Below, one piece after another: positions 12,386-23,760 of a stretch of 34,145 nt of DNA. The translations under genes and the position numbers were made by a program. Numbering within the stretch: position 1 is the first letter of the stretch; every line of letters begins with the position of its first letter. The stretch comes from Conidiobolus incongruus B7586. Its lineage: Eukaryota > Entomophthoromycota > Entomophthoromycetes > Entomophthorales > Conidiobolaceae. The DNA lies in contig JNEM01006649.1 in the NCBI GenBank assembly GCA_000697335.1, forward strand, positions 1 through 34,145. The letters run 5' to 3'. The notes under the pieces are model-generated. The model was not told the DNA's origin. It saw only the letters and a list, made by a program, of their open reading frames with translations, and ran no database searches.

Positions 12386-13660
12386 TATTATTGAAAAAAT
12401 TAAATAATAACAAAATTTTAAAGTCAAAATTAAATATAATTATTGAATATATGATATATAAAAATAAATAAACTATATAGTTTAAAACTTTATTATTAAT
12501 ATCTTTTTATTATACTTTTGGTAGATCTTTACCATTTAAAAAATAATTCTTTAAGATTGAAATTTAATATATTTTAAACTAATTAAATTTGTTTGTATTA
12601 ATTTTCTTTCTTGCAACTATATCTTTTAATTTTCTAAAGCAATTATACTCACATTAAGCATATTATAGTCAATACTTTGATTATGGTAGTTCTTTCTAAT
12701 TTTTATAATAAAAAACCTTTATAATATTAACTTTATATATATATATATATAATAATTATAAAAATTAACAAGTATTTTTAACTCAAAATAAAAAACTAAT
12801 TAAAAATATATTTTTATAAAAAAATAATATGATTTTAATTAATTTACCTCTAAAAAATAATAAAAAAAATCATATATTATTATAATATATTATAGTTATC
12901 AATATTTTCTTATATATATAATATTGGTTTATTAGAATTTATAGAATAGTTGATTTGACTTAACCCAGCATTTTATTTGTTTTTTAAATAAATGATTATA
13001 TAAAAGATTTTATATTAATTAACTAATATCAATGATTTTTTATTAAAGGCTAAGTTTTTAATTATGTTAAAAAGTTTTATTTTGCTATAATACTTAACTT
13101 TATTATTTTTTAATTAAATTATAAAATATTTATTTTGTATTTTATTAATTAAACCAAGTCTTAACTTTACCATATATAATATAATTATATAGAAATTATT
13201 AAGTTGTTTTAATATCTTAAATTGATATAAAAGTGTGTTATTCAATATATCAATTATTTTATTATAATTAAATAGGATAAAAGTAAAAAATCAATAGTTT
13301 AGATTTTGGGAAATTTTAAATAATATACCTTCCAGGTTAATAATGACTAATCTAGCAATAAATGGCAGTTTTAGATAAATATTACCTCTAATATTTGCTT
13401 AAAAATCTTATATGATTTTAATAAGTTTGCAGCTAAGTTTTGATAATACTAAAATAAAAGGCTTTTGAAAACTATCATTTGGTTTAAGCATAATTAAACT
13501 CAATAATAAATTTTTCAACAAAAATATTTTAATGAAAAAATTATATTAATGAATATATATATTGTGAGAATATAAATTATCTTATTCATTCTCTATATAA
13601 TTTATTCCTTAAAATAACATTATGATTGAAAAATTTGCGATTTTTCATTAATATTCTTAT
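12386..13660 (-). mobile_element. Tc1/mariner element, copy C, decayed
   Basis: This is the most eroded of the four copies but is alignable along its length with copy B. Its 3' end (12386 onwards, tattattgaaaaaattaaat) matches the TIR position of copy B. The old transposase start lies near 13641 on the minus strand, and the outer end is at about 13660. The pattern of the C-terminal catalytic block is still traceable near 12640-12700. It is in the same orientation as copy B and as the intact ABC gene, and its 5' end lies about 1 kb beyond the ABC stop codon. It has no coding capacity. Confidence 0.7.
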
Positions 13661-14667
13661 TTTCAGTTATAAAATTTAAATAACTTATATCATTTTAATT
13701 GTTATATAGTCTTAGTTTCTATATACGAAATTTATATTTAAGAATCATATTATATATTTATTATTAAGATATAAATGTTTTATATTTTAAACCTTTATGA
13801 TAATTGTAATTATCCTATTTAGTATTAATTTTGATTTTGATTTTAAATATATCATTTTTATTCAATATTAATTTATAGATCTTATTTATTATCATTATAT
13901 TAATTTTTAAAAATAAATTTGATTTAAAATAAAATATGATTTAAGGAAATTTTATAATAAATTTCTTTTAATTAATATTACTTTATAAGTTCTATTAAGT
14001 TTTATGGAGATAGATTCTAAATTCCAGATATATAATATATATTAGAAATAGCCGTGTGGTTAATTGAAGTAATAAATGTATAATTAGGAAGATAGCAAAG
14101 TGTTTTTTATAAGAACAATGAAATTTTAGGTATCGCTTTAATAGAATAATTTTGGTTTAAAACCATCGCTACATATACCAAATAAAAATTTAAACGCCAT
14201 TTAGTAAAGATATAAAGAATATTATACTGAATTAACTTATTGGGCATTATTAAAAATATATCTCAAGCCCTAGTGATATTTTGGCTGCTGAAAAGAGTGC
14301 TATATATTCCAATTTTCAAATTGAATTTCAAAAAAGTCTTACCTTATATATGCAATAATACATAGGAAAGTGTTTAGTTCAGATACAAAACAATCCCAAT
14401 AGCGATTTTTTTATCATATTTATCTTGGAAAATATTTTTTTGATAATTTATTTGAAATTTCATTTATATTTAATTCTATATTATTTTAATAAATTGGCAA
14501 AGTTTGAACTAGATTAATTTCAATTTTAATTTCTTCAAGCATTGCATGAGTTTAAGAAAATTTGATTCAAATCAAGTACAAGTCCATATATATAACATAA
14601 ATTACACCAAATTATTTTATTAATTAATAATAAATATTATATATCAAAGTATATTTAAGTTTTATAG
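13661..14667. other. 3' flank of the ABC gene, no gene seen
   Basis: The stretch 14040-14400 is slightly less AT-rich than its surroundings but has no sustained frame. Close to the ABC stop codon a minus-strand AATAAAA (14615-14621) could serve as a polyadenylation signal. In such AT-rich DNA this is weak evidence. Confidence 0.4.
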
Positions 14668-17600
14668 TTATTCGATTTGGATCACTTCGTCATTCAAATT
14701 TTGTTCTTGAACCATACTGTAATAGATACCCTGTAAACGAACTAATTCATCATGATTACCACGTTCTACGATGTGACCATCCTTGAAGACATAAATAACG
14801 TCAGCGCGCTTAATGGTTGACAAACGATGCGCAACTGCAATGGTAGTACGTCCATCTGAGGCATTATCAAGTGCTTCCTGCACCATCTTTTCGCTTTGGG
14901 CGTCTAAGGCACTGGTAGCTTCATCCAGAAGTAACAGTTTGGGATTTTTGACCAGTGCTCTGGCAATGGCAATACGCTGCTTCTGGCCTCCGGACAATTG
15001 ACTGCCCATAGCGCCAACATTAGTGTCGTAGCCATCGGGTAATTTCGAGATAAAGTCATGGATGTTGGCCAGTTTGCAAGCTTCGATAATTTGGTCATTT
15101 GTGGGCGCAGGTCCATCGGAACGAGCTCCCCATGCAATGTTCTCTCGAATAGTGAGGTTATAGAGAGAAGGCTCTTGACTCACCACTGCAATTTGATCAC
15201 GAAGCTGCGTGATGGGAAGATCTTCAATGGCAATACCGTCGATGGTAACAGATCCGGATGCAATGTCGTAAAAGCGTTGTAAAATACCCAGAGTTGTACT
15301 CTTACCACACCCACTAGCTCCTACAAGTGCAATGAACTGACCTGGCTTTGCTTCCAAATCAACACCACGGAGGACTTTAATATGAGGACGCGTGGGATAA
15401 TGGAATTGAACATTGTTGAACTTAATATGACCATTTATAGAGGTTGACTTATTACCAGTTTCTGGTTTGGATTTGATGAGAGGAATGCGTTCAGCAAGGT
15501 CGAAAACATGGTTAGCAGCTGTTTTGGCTTTAGAAATATCTGGAATATAGACGAAAAGACGACTGCAGCCACCAGTACCAGTAATAATTACATTGAATAC
15601 CGTAAACATCTGCTCTAAAGTATACTCCCCAGTATAGAAGAGAATAGAACCATAATAGAAAATTAGGGCAGAAGTCAAATAAATCAAACTGGTAGCGCTC
15701 GAAAAGATGATAGTAGTGACCCAAGTCTTTCGTTCATTCACTTGGAAAGTATGATTTAATTGTGCCATATACTTGTCCATGACTTTCTCCTCAATTGTCA
15801 GAGATGCAACGGTTCTAATAGCGCCGACAGCTTCACAAGCAATTTCAGCGGATTTCGCATATGCTTTTTCGGTATCGGATTCGAAACTAAAGTGGGCTTT
15901 TTCGTGGAGGTAACCCGTTAGCAACAATACTGGCAATATGGCACAAGCTACTAAACCCAATTTCCAACCATAGCAGAGTGCCATAATGACACCTACAATC
16001 AAATTTAAAATTACTTTAAAGATAACACCCAATGTGATACCAGTGATAGAGTGAATATTTTGAGCATCAGTACTCAATAAGGATGTCAAAGCACCCGTAG
16101 AATTTTCCGATCTGTCGAACCATCCCATCTCCTGCTTCAAAACGGATTTGTATGCCAAGTAACGCACTTGGGTTGTCAACATTTCCGACGATTTGCCTAA
16201 ACCACCCTCTTGAAAGAAGCACCCGATACCCGCTGCGATACCCAAAACTACGCCAATGATCGCATAGAATTCGGTACCTCGCAATAGTTTGTCGCCAGAT
16301 TCGCCCAATACATTCATTAATTTGGCGAGTACCATTTCGAAGATGATAGGCATGACACCGATGGTAGCGCATCCCACTAACATTCCGAGGTAATAAATGC
16401 GTGCAGATTTGTTTAGAGCAATGAGTTTGACTGCTAACCTATAAGTCGATCTGGGCTTAGATGATACTTCAGTGGTAGCAGCTTGTTGATGTGTGTTATG
16501 TAATGAATGAGTACTGCGATTGACGAATTCCATGGACATGCGAGTGACCAATGTTCCAGGCATTTGAGTAAGTCCTAGGTGAGGTTGGGGAATTGGGTTT
16601 TGTGCAGGTTCTTGAGCTTCAGAGGCAATTTCAGGAGGAACTTGGGGTTGATTAGATTCTGCCAAACTTTGAATCTGGACCAAATTAGCATAGTAGCCAT
16701 TTTCAACATTCAATAGCTCTTGATGTGTTCCCTTTTCAATGATCTTTCCTTCATTCATGACTACGATGACGTCGGCATTCTTGATGGTAGCTAAACGATG
16801 AGCAATTACAATTGTAGTTCTATTTTTAGAGGCTCTATCCAAAGCAAGTTGAACATGAGCTTCTGATTTCGAATCCAAGGCACTAGTGGCTTCATCCAAT
16901 AACAATATTGGAGGATCCTTGACAATTGCTCTAGCAATTGCAATTCTTTGCTTTTGGCCACCGGAAAGCAAAAAACCACGTTCACCAACTTCAGTATTAT
17001 AACCATTGGGCAAACTTGAAATAAAGTCATGAGCATTGGCAATCTTACAAGCTTCAACAATAGCTTCCATTTGCACTTCAGGAGTCTCATTTTCCAACTT
17101 TGTTCCAGCGAAACCAGCGGCAATATTCTCAGCAATGGTGCCGATGAAAAGGGTAGGCTCCTGACTGACCAAACCAAGCTGACGTCTCAACCATTTAACA
17201 TTGAAATCAGAAATTGAAATACCATCCAATTCGATTTGACCTTGAATCGGATTGTAGAACCTTTCCAACAATTGGATGATTGTGGATTTCCCAGATCCAC
17301 TGCTTCCCACGAGTGCCACAGTGGTAAAGGGATTCACCTCAAGGTTAAAATTCTTCAGTACTTGAACGTCCTTTCTTGATGGGTAACTGAATGTCACGTT
17401 CTTGAATTCGATCCTGCCACTCACTTTCTCGGGGATGATGCCTTCATCGTCTTTGGAATGGATGTCGGGCTTTCTGTCTATGATTTCGAAGAGCTTGTTG
17501 CTAGTTGATAGGGCTAATGTGATCGCTTGCAAGTTGGGACCGATACTTGCGAATGCGTTAGCACCCAAGAAAATTGTATTAATGACCACTACGATATTGC

Positions 17601-18537
17601 CTGGAGTTGCCAAATTCCAGAACAAAAGTTTTCCGGAGTAGTAAAAACCTAAAGCATAACTGAAGAATACAAACAAGGAAATAATACCGAGACCGATGGC
17701 GAAGGAAGCAGCCCTTAAAGTTGTACTCTTTTCGGCTCTGACTAACAAATTCAAATACTTTTTACTCAATTTCTCCTGCTGATTATATGTGGTCGCAGTT
17801 TTAATATGCGAAAAGGATTCCTCAGCCAAACTCGAGGCCTCCGCGTAAATCTCCATGGATTTATCTGTGAATTTGGTCATCAAGTACTCCATTATAAATA
17901 CGAGCACAGCTGTGCCAGGCACGACGAAACTCAGGACGAGACCCAAGCGCCAGTTGTATACGAGTGATACGATGTAACCAGAAACACACGCAGAAATATC
18001 TTGGATCACAAGTGAAAGCTTTTCGGACAAAGCGTCCTGAATCAATAGCACGTCGGATGTGGTTCTGGTAGCGACGCCTCCAGCTCCCCCTTCGGTATCG
18101 AACCAGGCGACATCTTGATGTAATACTGAATTAAGGTATAATTTTCTCAACTTCAAACTGATACGCTCTCCCACCACACGAAATACTGAAGTGGTTAAGT
18201 AAGTGCTGAAGAATACGATAATTGCCAAATACACGTACCATAGGGTATAGTAATGTGACGAACTTTTAAATTCTTCAATGTTCATGGTTCCTGAACGATA
18301 GTCCAAGAATGATTGGTACATGTTACCAAAGATCAGAGCGATCAAGGGTGATGAAGCACCGGTGATCATTGCTGTCAGTACCGCTATAACTAAACCGAAT
18401 GATTCCCAACCTTCTGTCAGGGTGAGAAGTTTAAAATAAGCTTTTTTAGGGCTTGTACCATTTTTGTCATTATTATCATTGGTGTTGGAAGATTGATCTA
18501 TATCAACTTTGTTTTTTTCCAATTCTATGGAAGTCAT
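14668..18537 (-). CDS. ABCB-type full ABC transporter (P-glycoprotein-like)
   Basis: This encodes an intact, intronless membrane exporter of 1289 residues with the TMD1-NBD1-TMD2-NBD2 layout of ABCB1/P-glycoprotein and fungal multidrug or a-factor-type pumps. Family members use ATP to export lipophilic compounds or peptides; the substrate here cannot be read from the sequence. NBD1 has Walker A GSSGSGKST (about 411-419), signature LSGGQ (524-528), Walker B ILLLDE (Glu 549) and switch His 580. NBD2 has GASGCGKST (about 1073-1081), LSGGQ (1181-1185), LLLLDE (Glu 1206) and His 1237. Both ATP sites therefore look complete. TMD1 spans about residues 45-335 and TMD2 about 710-985, joined by a Pro/Gln-rich linker near 630-690. 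I chose the ATG at 18537; the frame extends two codons upstream only to a TTG. It lies between two dead copies of itself, one on each strand. Confidence 0.95.
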   Translation of the reverse strand: MTSIELEKNKVDIDQSSNTNDNNDKNGTSPKKAYFKLLTLTEGWESFGLVIAVLTAMITGASSPLIALIFGNMYQSFLDYRSGTMNIEEFKSSSHYYTLWYVYLAIIVFFSTYLTTSVFRVVGERISLKLRKLYLNSVLHQDVAWFDTEGGAGGVATRTTSDVLLIQDALSEKLSLVIQDISACVSGYIVSLVYNWRLGLVLSFVVPGTAVLVFIMEYLMTKFTDKSMEIYAEASSLAEESFSHIKTATTYNQQEKLSKKYLNLLVRAEKSTTLRAASFAIGLGIISLFVFFSYALGFYYSGKLLFWNLATPGNIVVVINTIFLGANAFASIGPNLQAITLALSTSNKLFEIIDRKPDIHSKDDEGIIPEKVSGRIEFKNVTFSYPSRKDVQVLKNFNLEVNPFTTVALVGSSGSGKSTIIQLLERFYNPIQGQIELDGISISDFNVKWLRRQLGLVSQEPTLFIGTIAENIAAGFAGTKLENETPEVQMEAIVEACKIANAHDFISSLPNGYNTEVGERGFLLSGGQKQRIAIARAIVKDPPILLLDEATSALDSKSEAHVQLALDRASKNRTTIVIAHRLATIKNADVIVVMNEGKIIEKGTHQELLNVENGYYANLVQIQSLAESNQPQVPPEIASEAQEPAQNPIPQPHLGLTQMPGTLVTRMSMEFVNRSTHSLHNTHQQAATTEVSSKPRSTYRLAVKLIALNKSARIYYLGMLVGCATIGVMPIIFEMVLAKLMNVLGESGDKLLRGTEFYAIIGVVLGIAAGIGCFFQEGGLGKSSEMLTTQVRYLAYKSVLKQEMGWFDRSENSTGALTSLLSTDAQNIHSITGITLGVIFKVILNLIVGVIMALCYGWKLGLVACAILPVLLLTGYLHEKAHFSFESDTEKAYAKSAEIACEAVGAIRTVASLTIEEKVMDKYMAQLNHTFQVNERKTWVTTIIFSSATSLIYLTSALIFYYGSILFYTGEYTLEQMFTVFNVIITGTGGCSRLFVYIPDISKAKTAANHVFDLAERIPLIKSKPETGNKSTSINGHIKFNNVQFHYPTRPHIKVLRGVDLEAKPGQFIALVGASGCGKSTTLGILQRFYDIASGSVTIDGIAIEDLPITQLRDQIAVVSQEPSLYNLTIRENIAWGARSDGPAPTNDQIIEACKLANIHDFISKLPDGYDTNVGAMGSQLSGGQKQRIAIARALVKNPKLLLLDEATSALDAQSEKMVQEALDNASDGRTTIAVAHRLSTIKRADVIYVFKDGHIVERGNHDELVRLQGIYYSMVQEQNLNDEVIQIE

Positions 18538-20879
18538 TGTCAAATTAGAATTAAATCCAAATTTCGAATCTTATTTAATTCTATGAATTGTCATACACAC
18601 TACTACTACCACTTATTAGACACTCGATTCAATTTAATTAACCAATATCCTAACTCTTTTTTTTAAAGTAATAATAAATGAAATGATTCCAATCACCAAA
18701 TAGTGATGATATCAAAAATTTGTTCAATAAAAATATCTCATCCGAATTATAGACCTCCGATGATTTATATATCATCATTAATATTCTAATAATATAATCA
18801 AATTCCAGTATGTGAATTTTGTTCATTAATCAATACCATTTTACTTTTTTCATTTGATTAGTATCCACTAATGTTGGGTTGATTAAGTAGTATGTGTGGT
18901 AATATGAGAGGACTGAAATTGGAATTTGATTGGTGGAGAGTTTAACTGATAATGGATTATTGATTGAATTTAGGGATCGTCTATCGCCTTAATGATATTA
19001 AAATCTAATTAATAATATAATGTTTATTAAATTAAATAGTATTAGAATAATTTAGGACAATTGTGTATTAAAACTTTGTAAAATTTGATCATAACATTTG
19101 TTAAAATTTATTAATCCTGAATTGAATTTTGTATTTATCCAATACTCTTTACATCAAAATATAGCGATGACTATGAAAAAATTATTGAAATACAATATAA
19201 AAGATGTGATGTATCGAATACTTTTGTATTAATTAACTGAGAATACGGAATTGATTCCATTCCTAACAACTGAATACTAGCGAACTGGAATTGACTAATT
19301 TATTATTTTATCAGATAATTTTTGTTATTTTACCAAATAAGTTATCTGATTGAGGATCAGATAAACATATTAAGGAATTTTTAAAAAATTTCCTTTTTGA
19401 TTGGTTGTATGTAAATATAGCTGTGAAACAATTTGGATAAACTAAGAAATTATCTGATAAAATATTTGTCAAAATTTCAATTTTTTTATCATCAGGTATT
19501 ATTCTGTTATTATATTCAGTATATTATCTAACTGCCCTGCTTCTTGGTTTCAGTAGTTAAATGAACATATTAGTTCTAGGTCCTTGATGATATTATTACT
19601 ATCTAAAAACTTCATTTTGTTTAACGTTTCTATCTCTCAAATATTTTCTCATTTCATTTTATCAGATAAAGAAATAATGGGTAATCTATTTGATTAGGTT
19701 TGGGACTTCTAGATTTTCAGTAATATATATAATGAAAGTGAAATACTTTGAGAATATTTATATTTTCATTTTGAATCTTATTAGTATTAGGCTCGATTCT
19801 TAAGTTTAATCACTTTGTCGAATTTATCAAAAACATTCCATACATTATTCATTTAATTCTAGTTTTTAAATGATATTGAGCTTGTTAATTTTATGTGATT
19901 ATATTGGATTTTGGTATGTCCATACTATATTTAGTCAAATTAAAAATCTTTATTGATTAATTATATGAGAATTTATATTGGAGTAGTAATAATTTTGATA
20001 TCATTGAAGTGATGGTATTAATTTATCCAGAATAAAAGTCATTTAAATATTTCATCAAAATATATTCATCAGTTTTGTAGCTTTGTTAGAGGTTTGTGAA
20101 TTCAAAATTTTAAACAATATAATGCTTATTAAACAAGCATGTGACAAATATATACTGTGAAAATATCATTGAAACAATTTATATAAAAAAATAATAAAAC
20201 ATTGAATTTTAAACGGATTACGATTTTTATCTTCAATTCAATTTTACCTGATTTATCCCTTCAGGAAAAAAAATACCCAATTCAATTTGAGTAAGTACAA
20301 ATAAATAGTTAATTTTTAGAAATATTTGTTAAAATGAGTTGTATAGTGGGAATATTATTGTTCAATATATATTGATAACTTATGAACTCTTTCTGAGATA
20401 TGAAGAGTTTGAAATTTATAATTAATTATGTTCATCTATATCTTTTGAAATATATTTGTTTAGATTTCATTGATTTATTAATTTTTTCAATTTGATATAG
20501 TATTCAAAAGCATTCACATATTAAATATATATCACATTCAAGGTGTCATAATTAAATATTCAATTCCTTTCACACATTGTTTTACTATATTATTTAGTAA
20601 TATATAATAATTATAAGTTAAAAATTCTATATTCTAAGACCTTAATTCCCTTACACTTGAACTACATATGATTTGAAAATCTATTTTAAATTCTAATGAT
20701 AAAAATTTTTAATTGTAAAAAGCAACTCCTAGGAATAACATTTAATTTCAACGTATTAATAAAATCTATTCATTTTTATATAAAATTATACTTTATTATT
20801 TTTAACGCCTTGAGATTTTCTTAATGATTTTTTAACTTATTTAAAAATTTTTAAATTGTTGAAAAATTTTGGAAGTAGG
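18538..20879. other. Intergenic region upstream of the ABC gene
   Basis: No coding gene is visible. The first few hundred bases to the left must hold the promoter of the ABC gene, but no motif stands out. Around 19300-19670 there is a cluster of inverted motifs, described separately. Towards 20800 weak similarity to NBD1 begins and merges into pseudogene 2. Confidence 0.5.
19304..19464. repeat. MITE-like inverted-repeat cluster (ATCAGATAA motifs)
   Basis: An 18-bp perfect inverted repeat, tattttatcagataattt at 19304-19321 and its reverse complement at 19447-19464, encloses about 125 bp. Inside lies a second perfect hairpin built from the core of the same motif, ttatctgat (19342-19350) and atcagataa (19356-19364), with a 5-nt loop. 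It is followed by a third imperfect hairpin (about 19372-19396, aaggaa/ttcctt). A fifth copy of attttatcagataa occurs outside at 19656-19669. The arrangement resembles a small non-autonomous element (MITE), or a set of paired binding sites for a dyad-recognising protein upstream of the ABC gene. No coding potential. Confidence 0.55.
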
Positions 20880-23450
20880 TAATTATTTTATGCGATACAA
20901 TCTGAAAGAAAATCAAATTGGAAAAATTCATATTTCAACTACTAATTTAAATTTTAAATTGTTGACATTATCTGAGTTTGATTTGCCAGGAATATATCCT
21001 TTTCATCGTTATCATTACCTCGTATACTACATTGCTGTTCAATAAATCAAGACTTGGAAATAATCATCTGAAGTCCAAATGGATGCCATTGTTGATATGT
21101 GTATGGTTGCAAATGAACATAATTTTACTTCCAGTTTGATAATTGAAAAATAATACTGAAGTTGGTGAACGTGGTTTCTTGATTTCCAGCGGCCAAAAGC
21201 AAAGAATTGCAATTGCTAGAGCAATTGTCAATGATCCTCCCATACTATTAGATCAAGCCACTAGTGTCATAAATTTGAGATCAGAAGTCCAAGTGCTGTT
21301 CACTTCGGATAGCGCCTCTAATAACAGAACTACAATTGTGATTGCTCATCGTCTACTACGATCAAGGATGATGCTGTCATTGTGATCAGGAATTAAGGCA
21401 AATTTATTAAATAGAGAACTCATCAGTAGTAAACTAGATTTGAAAATAAATTTATGCAAGCTTGTTCAAATTCAAAGTTTTAGGAATCGAATTAGAGTCA
21501 ATCTAAGAGTGAAATACCTTTAGATAAAAAAAGGATCATATATTCCCATCTCAGTACCTCAACCTGAACCCTTTGAACTTTGAGGAAATTTAACCCTTCA
21601 CATTTCCCTTAAATTTGAAATTGGTAATACCAGTCTCCTTCACACTATGCATAAGCAAGCACCCACAATCGAAGTATCATCCAAGCCCAGATCGATTTAT
21701 ATGTTAGTAACCAAACTCATCGCTTTGAGTAGATCCGGACCCATTTACTATCTTGAAATGATAACTGGATACACAATTATTGGATTAATACATGTCATTT
21801 TGAAATGTTCATCACTAAATTGACGGATATTTTAGAGGAGGAAGGCGAGGAACTATTACGAAACACTGAATACTATGCAATTATAAGCATGGTACTAAGT
21901 ATTGTAGCAGGTACTGATGGCTTTTTACAGGAGATGGGCTTAGTAAAATCTTTGGAAAAGTAAATCACTCAAATCACATATTTGATTTTTGCGTGAGTAT
22001 CAAAACATGAGATTAGATGATTTAATTGATCCGAAAATTCCACAGATGCTTTAACTTCTCTATAAGATATTGATGATGAAAATATTTATTCCATTAGAGA
22101 CTATCTTGGATGCTATCCTCAAAATTATATTGAATATTATAATTAGTATTGTGTTGAAACTTTGTTATGATAGGAAATTGGAATTGGTAGCGATTGCGAC
22201 TTTATTTATATTGATGATCACTGGATATTTCTACGAAAAGATTCACTTTAGTTTTACATTCGACACCGAAAGAGCTTATACTAAATTTTCAGGAATTGAT
22301 TGCCAAGCTGTCAGGACAATTCACTATAGCAGTTTTCATCATTGAGCAGAAGGTCATAGAAAATTATATGATCCGTTTAAATTGTACTTTTAGAGTAAAT
22401 AATCCTAAAGCTTGGATTACTATCTCTATTTATGTGAGTATTTATTGCTTGATTTATTTGATTGCTGCTTTAACCTTCTATGGTTCTATTCTCTTTCTCA
22501 CATGGGAATATACTTTGCAACAAATGTTTACAGTGCTCAATGTATCTGTAATGAGGTTGGTTAAATGTACTCGTCTGTTTACCTGGATAAAAGATGATTT
22601 CAAAGTCAAATCAGCTGCTAGCCATATTTTCAACATTACTGAACGTATTCCTATTATCAAATTCAAATCAGAGGCTGATATAAGTCGATTGAAATTCATA
22701 GTCATATTAAGTTCAATAATGTTCAGTTTCATTATCTCACACGTCCTCATATCAAAGTCCTCCGCGGTGTTGATTTGGAAGCAAAGCCAGGTCAGTTCAT
22801 TGCACTTGTAGGAGCTAGTGGATGTAGTAAGAGTACAACTCTGGGTATTTTACAACGCTCTTAAGCCATTGCATCTGGATCTGTTACCATCGACGGTATT
22901 GCCATCGAAGATCTTCCCATCACGCAGCTTCGTGATCAAATTGCAGTGGTGAGTCAAGAGCCCTCTCTCTATAGCCTCACTATTCGAGAGAACATTACTT
23001 GGGGAGCCCGTTCCGATGGATCTGTACCCACCCATGACCAAACTATCGAAGCTTGCAAACTGGCCAACATCCATGACTTTATCTCGAAATTACCCGATGG
23101 CTACGACACTAATGTTGGCGCTATGGGCAGTCAACTGTCCGGAGACCATAAGCAGCGTATTGCCATTGCCAGAGCACTGGTTAAAACCCCAAGCTGTCAC
23201 TTCTGGATAAAGCTACCAGTGCCTTAGACGCCCAAAGTGAAAAGATGGTGCAAGAAGCACTTGATAATGCCTCAGATGGACGTACTACCATTGCAGTTGC
23301 GCATCGTTTGTCAACCATTAAGCGCGCTGACGTTATTTATGTCTTCAAGGATGGTCACATAGTAGAACGTGGTAATCATGATGAATTAGTTTGTTTACAG
23401 GGTATCTATTGCAATATGGTTTAAGAACAAAATTTGAATGACGAAGTGAT
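20880..23450 (+). pseudogene. ABCB-type transporter pseudogene 2 (5'-truncated)
   Basis: This is a dead copy of the ABC gene in the opposite orientation to the intact one. Homology becomes convincing near 20880, within NBD1 just past Walker A, and runs to the old C-terminus at about 23450. TMD1 and the start of NBD1 are missing or eroded. NBD1 reads LISSGQKQR and ILLDQATS (21143-21385), sharing the Glu-to-Gln change and the Leu loss with pseudogene 1. The TMD2 part (about 21690-22740) is very close to pseudogene 1 and distant from the intact gene, and shares a frame break near 22300. The NBD2 part (about 22750-23450) is nearly identical to the intact gene but has GCSKST in Walker A, LSGDHKQR in the signature, frame breaks, and a Gln codon turned stop near the end. 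It should yield no working pump. Confidence 0.92.
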
Positions 23451-23642
23451 CGAAATTGTATTATTATTATTATTGTTTAATATTTGAATAATATTTTTTT
23501 CAAAACTAATATATAAAATATTAATTTAATATAATTATATTGAATTAATGAAAAAGAGTATTAATTAAAATTTTCTTAAGATAAGAAATAATTAGAATCA
23601 TAAATATTTTATATGAAATGATTTTGTTACTATTTTTTGTAA

Positions 23643-23713
23643 TATTAACATATAATCAAAGAAATGGAAAATTCTTTAATTACTGATCTTTCTAATATAT
23701 TATTGGTTTTGGA

Positions 23714-23760
<47 letters not shown>

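Noticed and set aside
14813-17641. Several plus-strand open frames of 60-80 codons antisense to the ABC gene
   Set aside because: They arise from the base composition of the conserved ABC coding strand, have no recognisable product, and recur in the pseudogenes wherever the coding sequence is conserved.
18538-18543. Longer start of the ABC gene at a TTG, giving 1291 residues
   Set aside because: The first codon there is TTG, not ATG. The first real ATG is at 18537, and eukaryotic nuclear genes rarely start at TTG.
23725-23753. TA run as a replication origin or AT-rich autonomous sequence
   Set aside because: Simple TA repeats occur at the same site in related transposon copies, so it is explained by microsatellite expansion.
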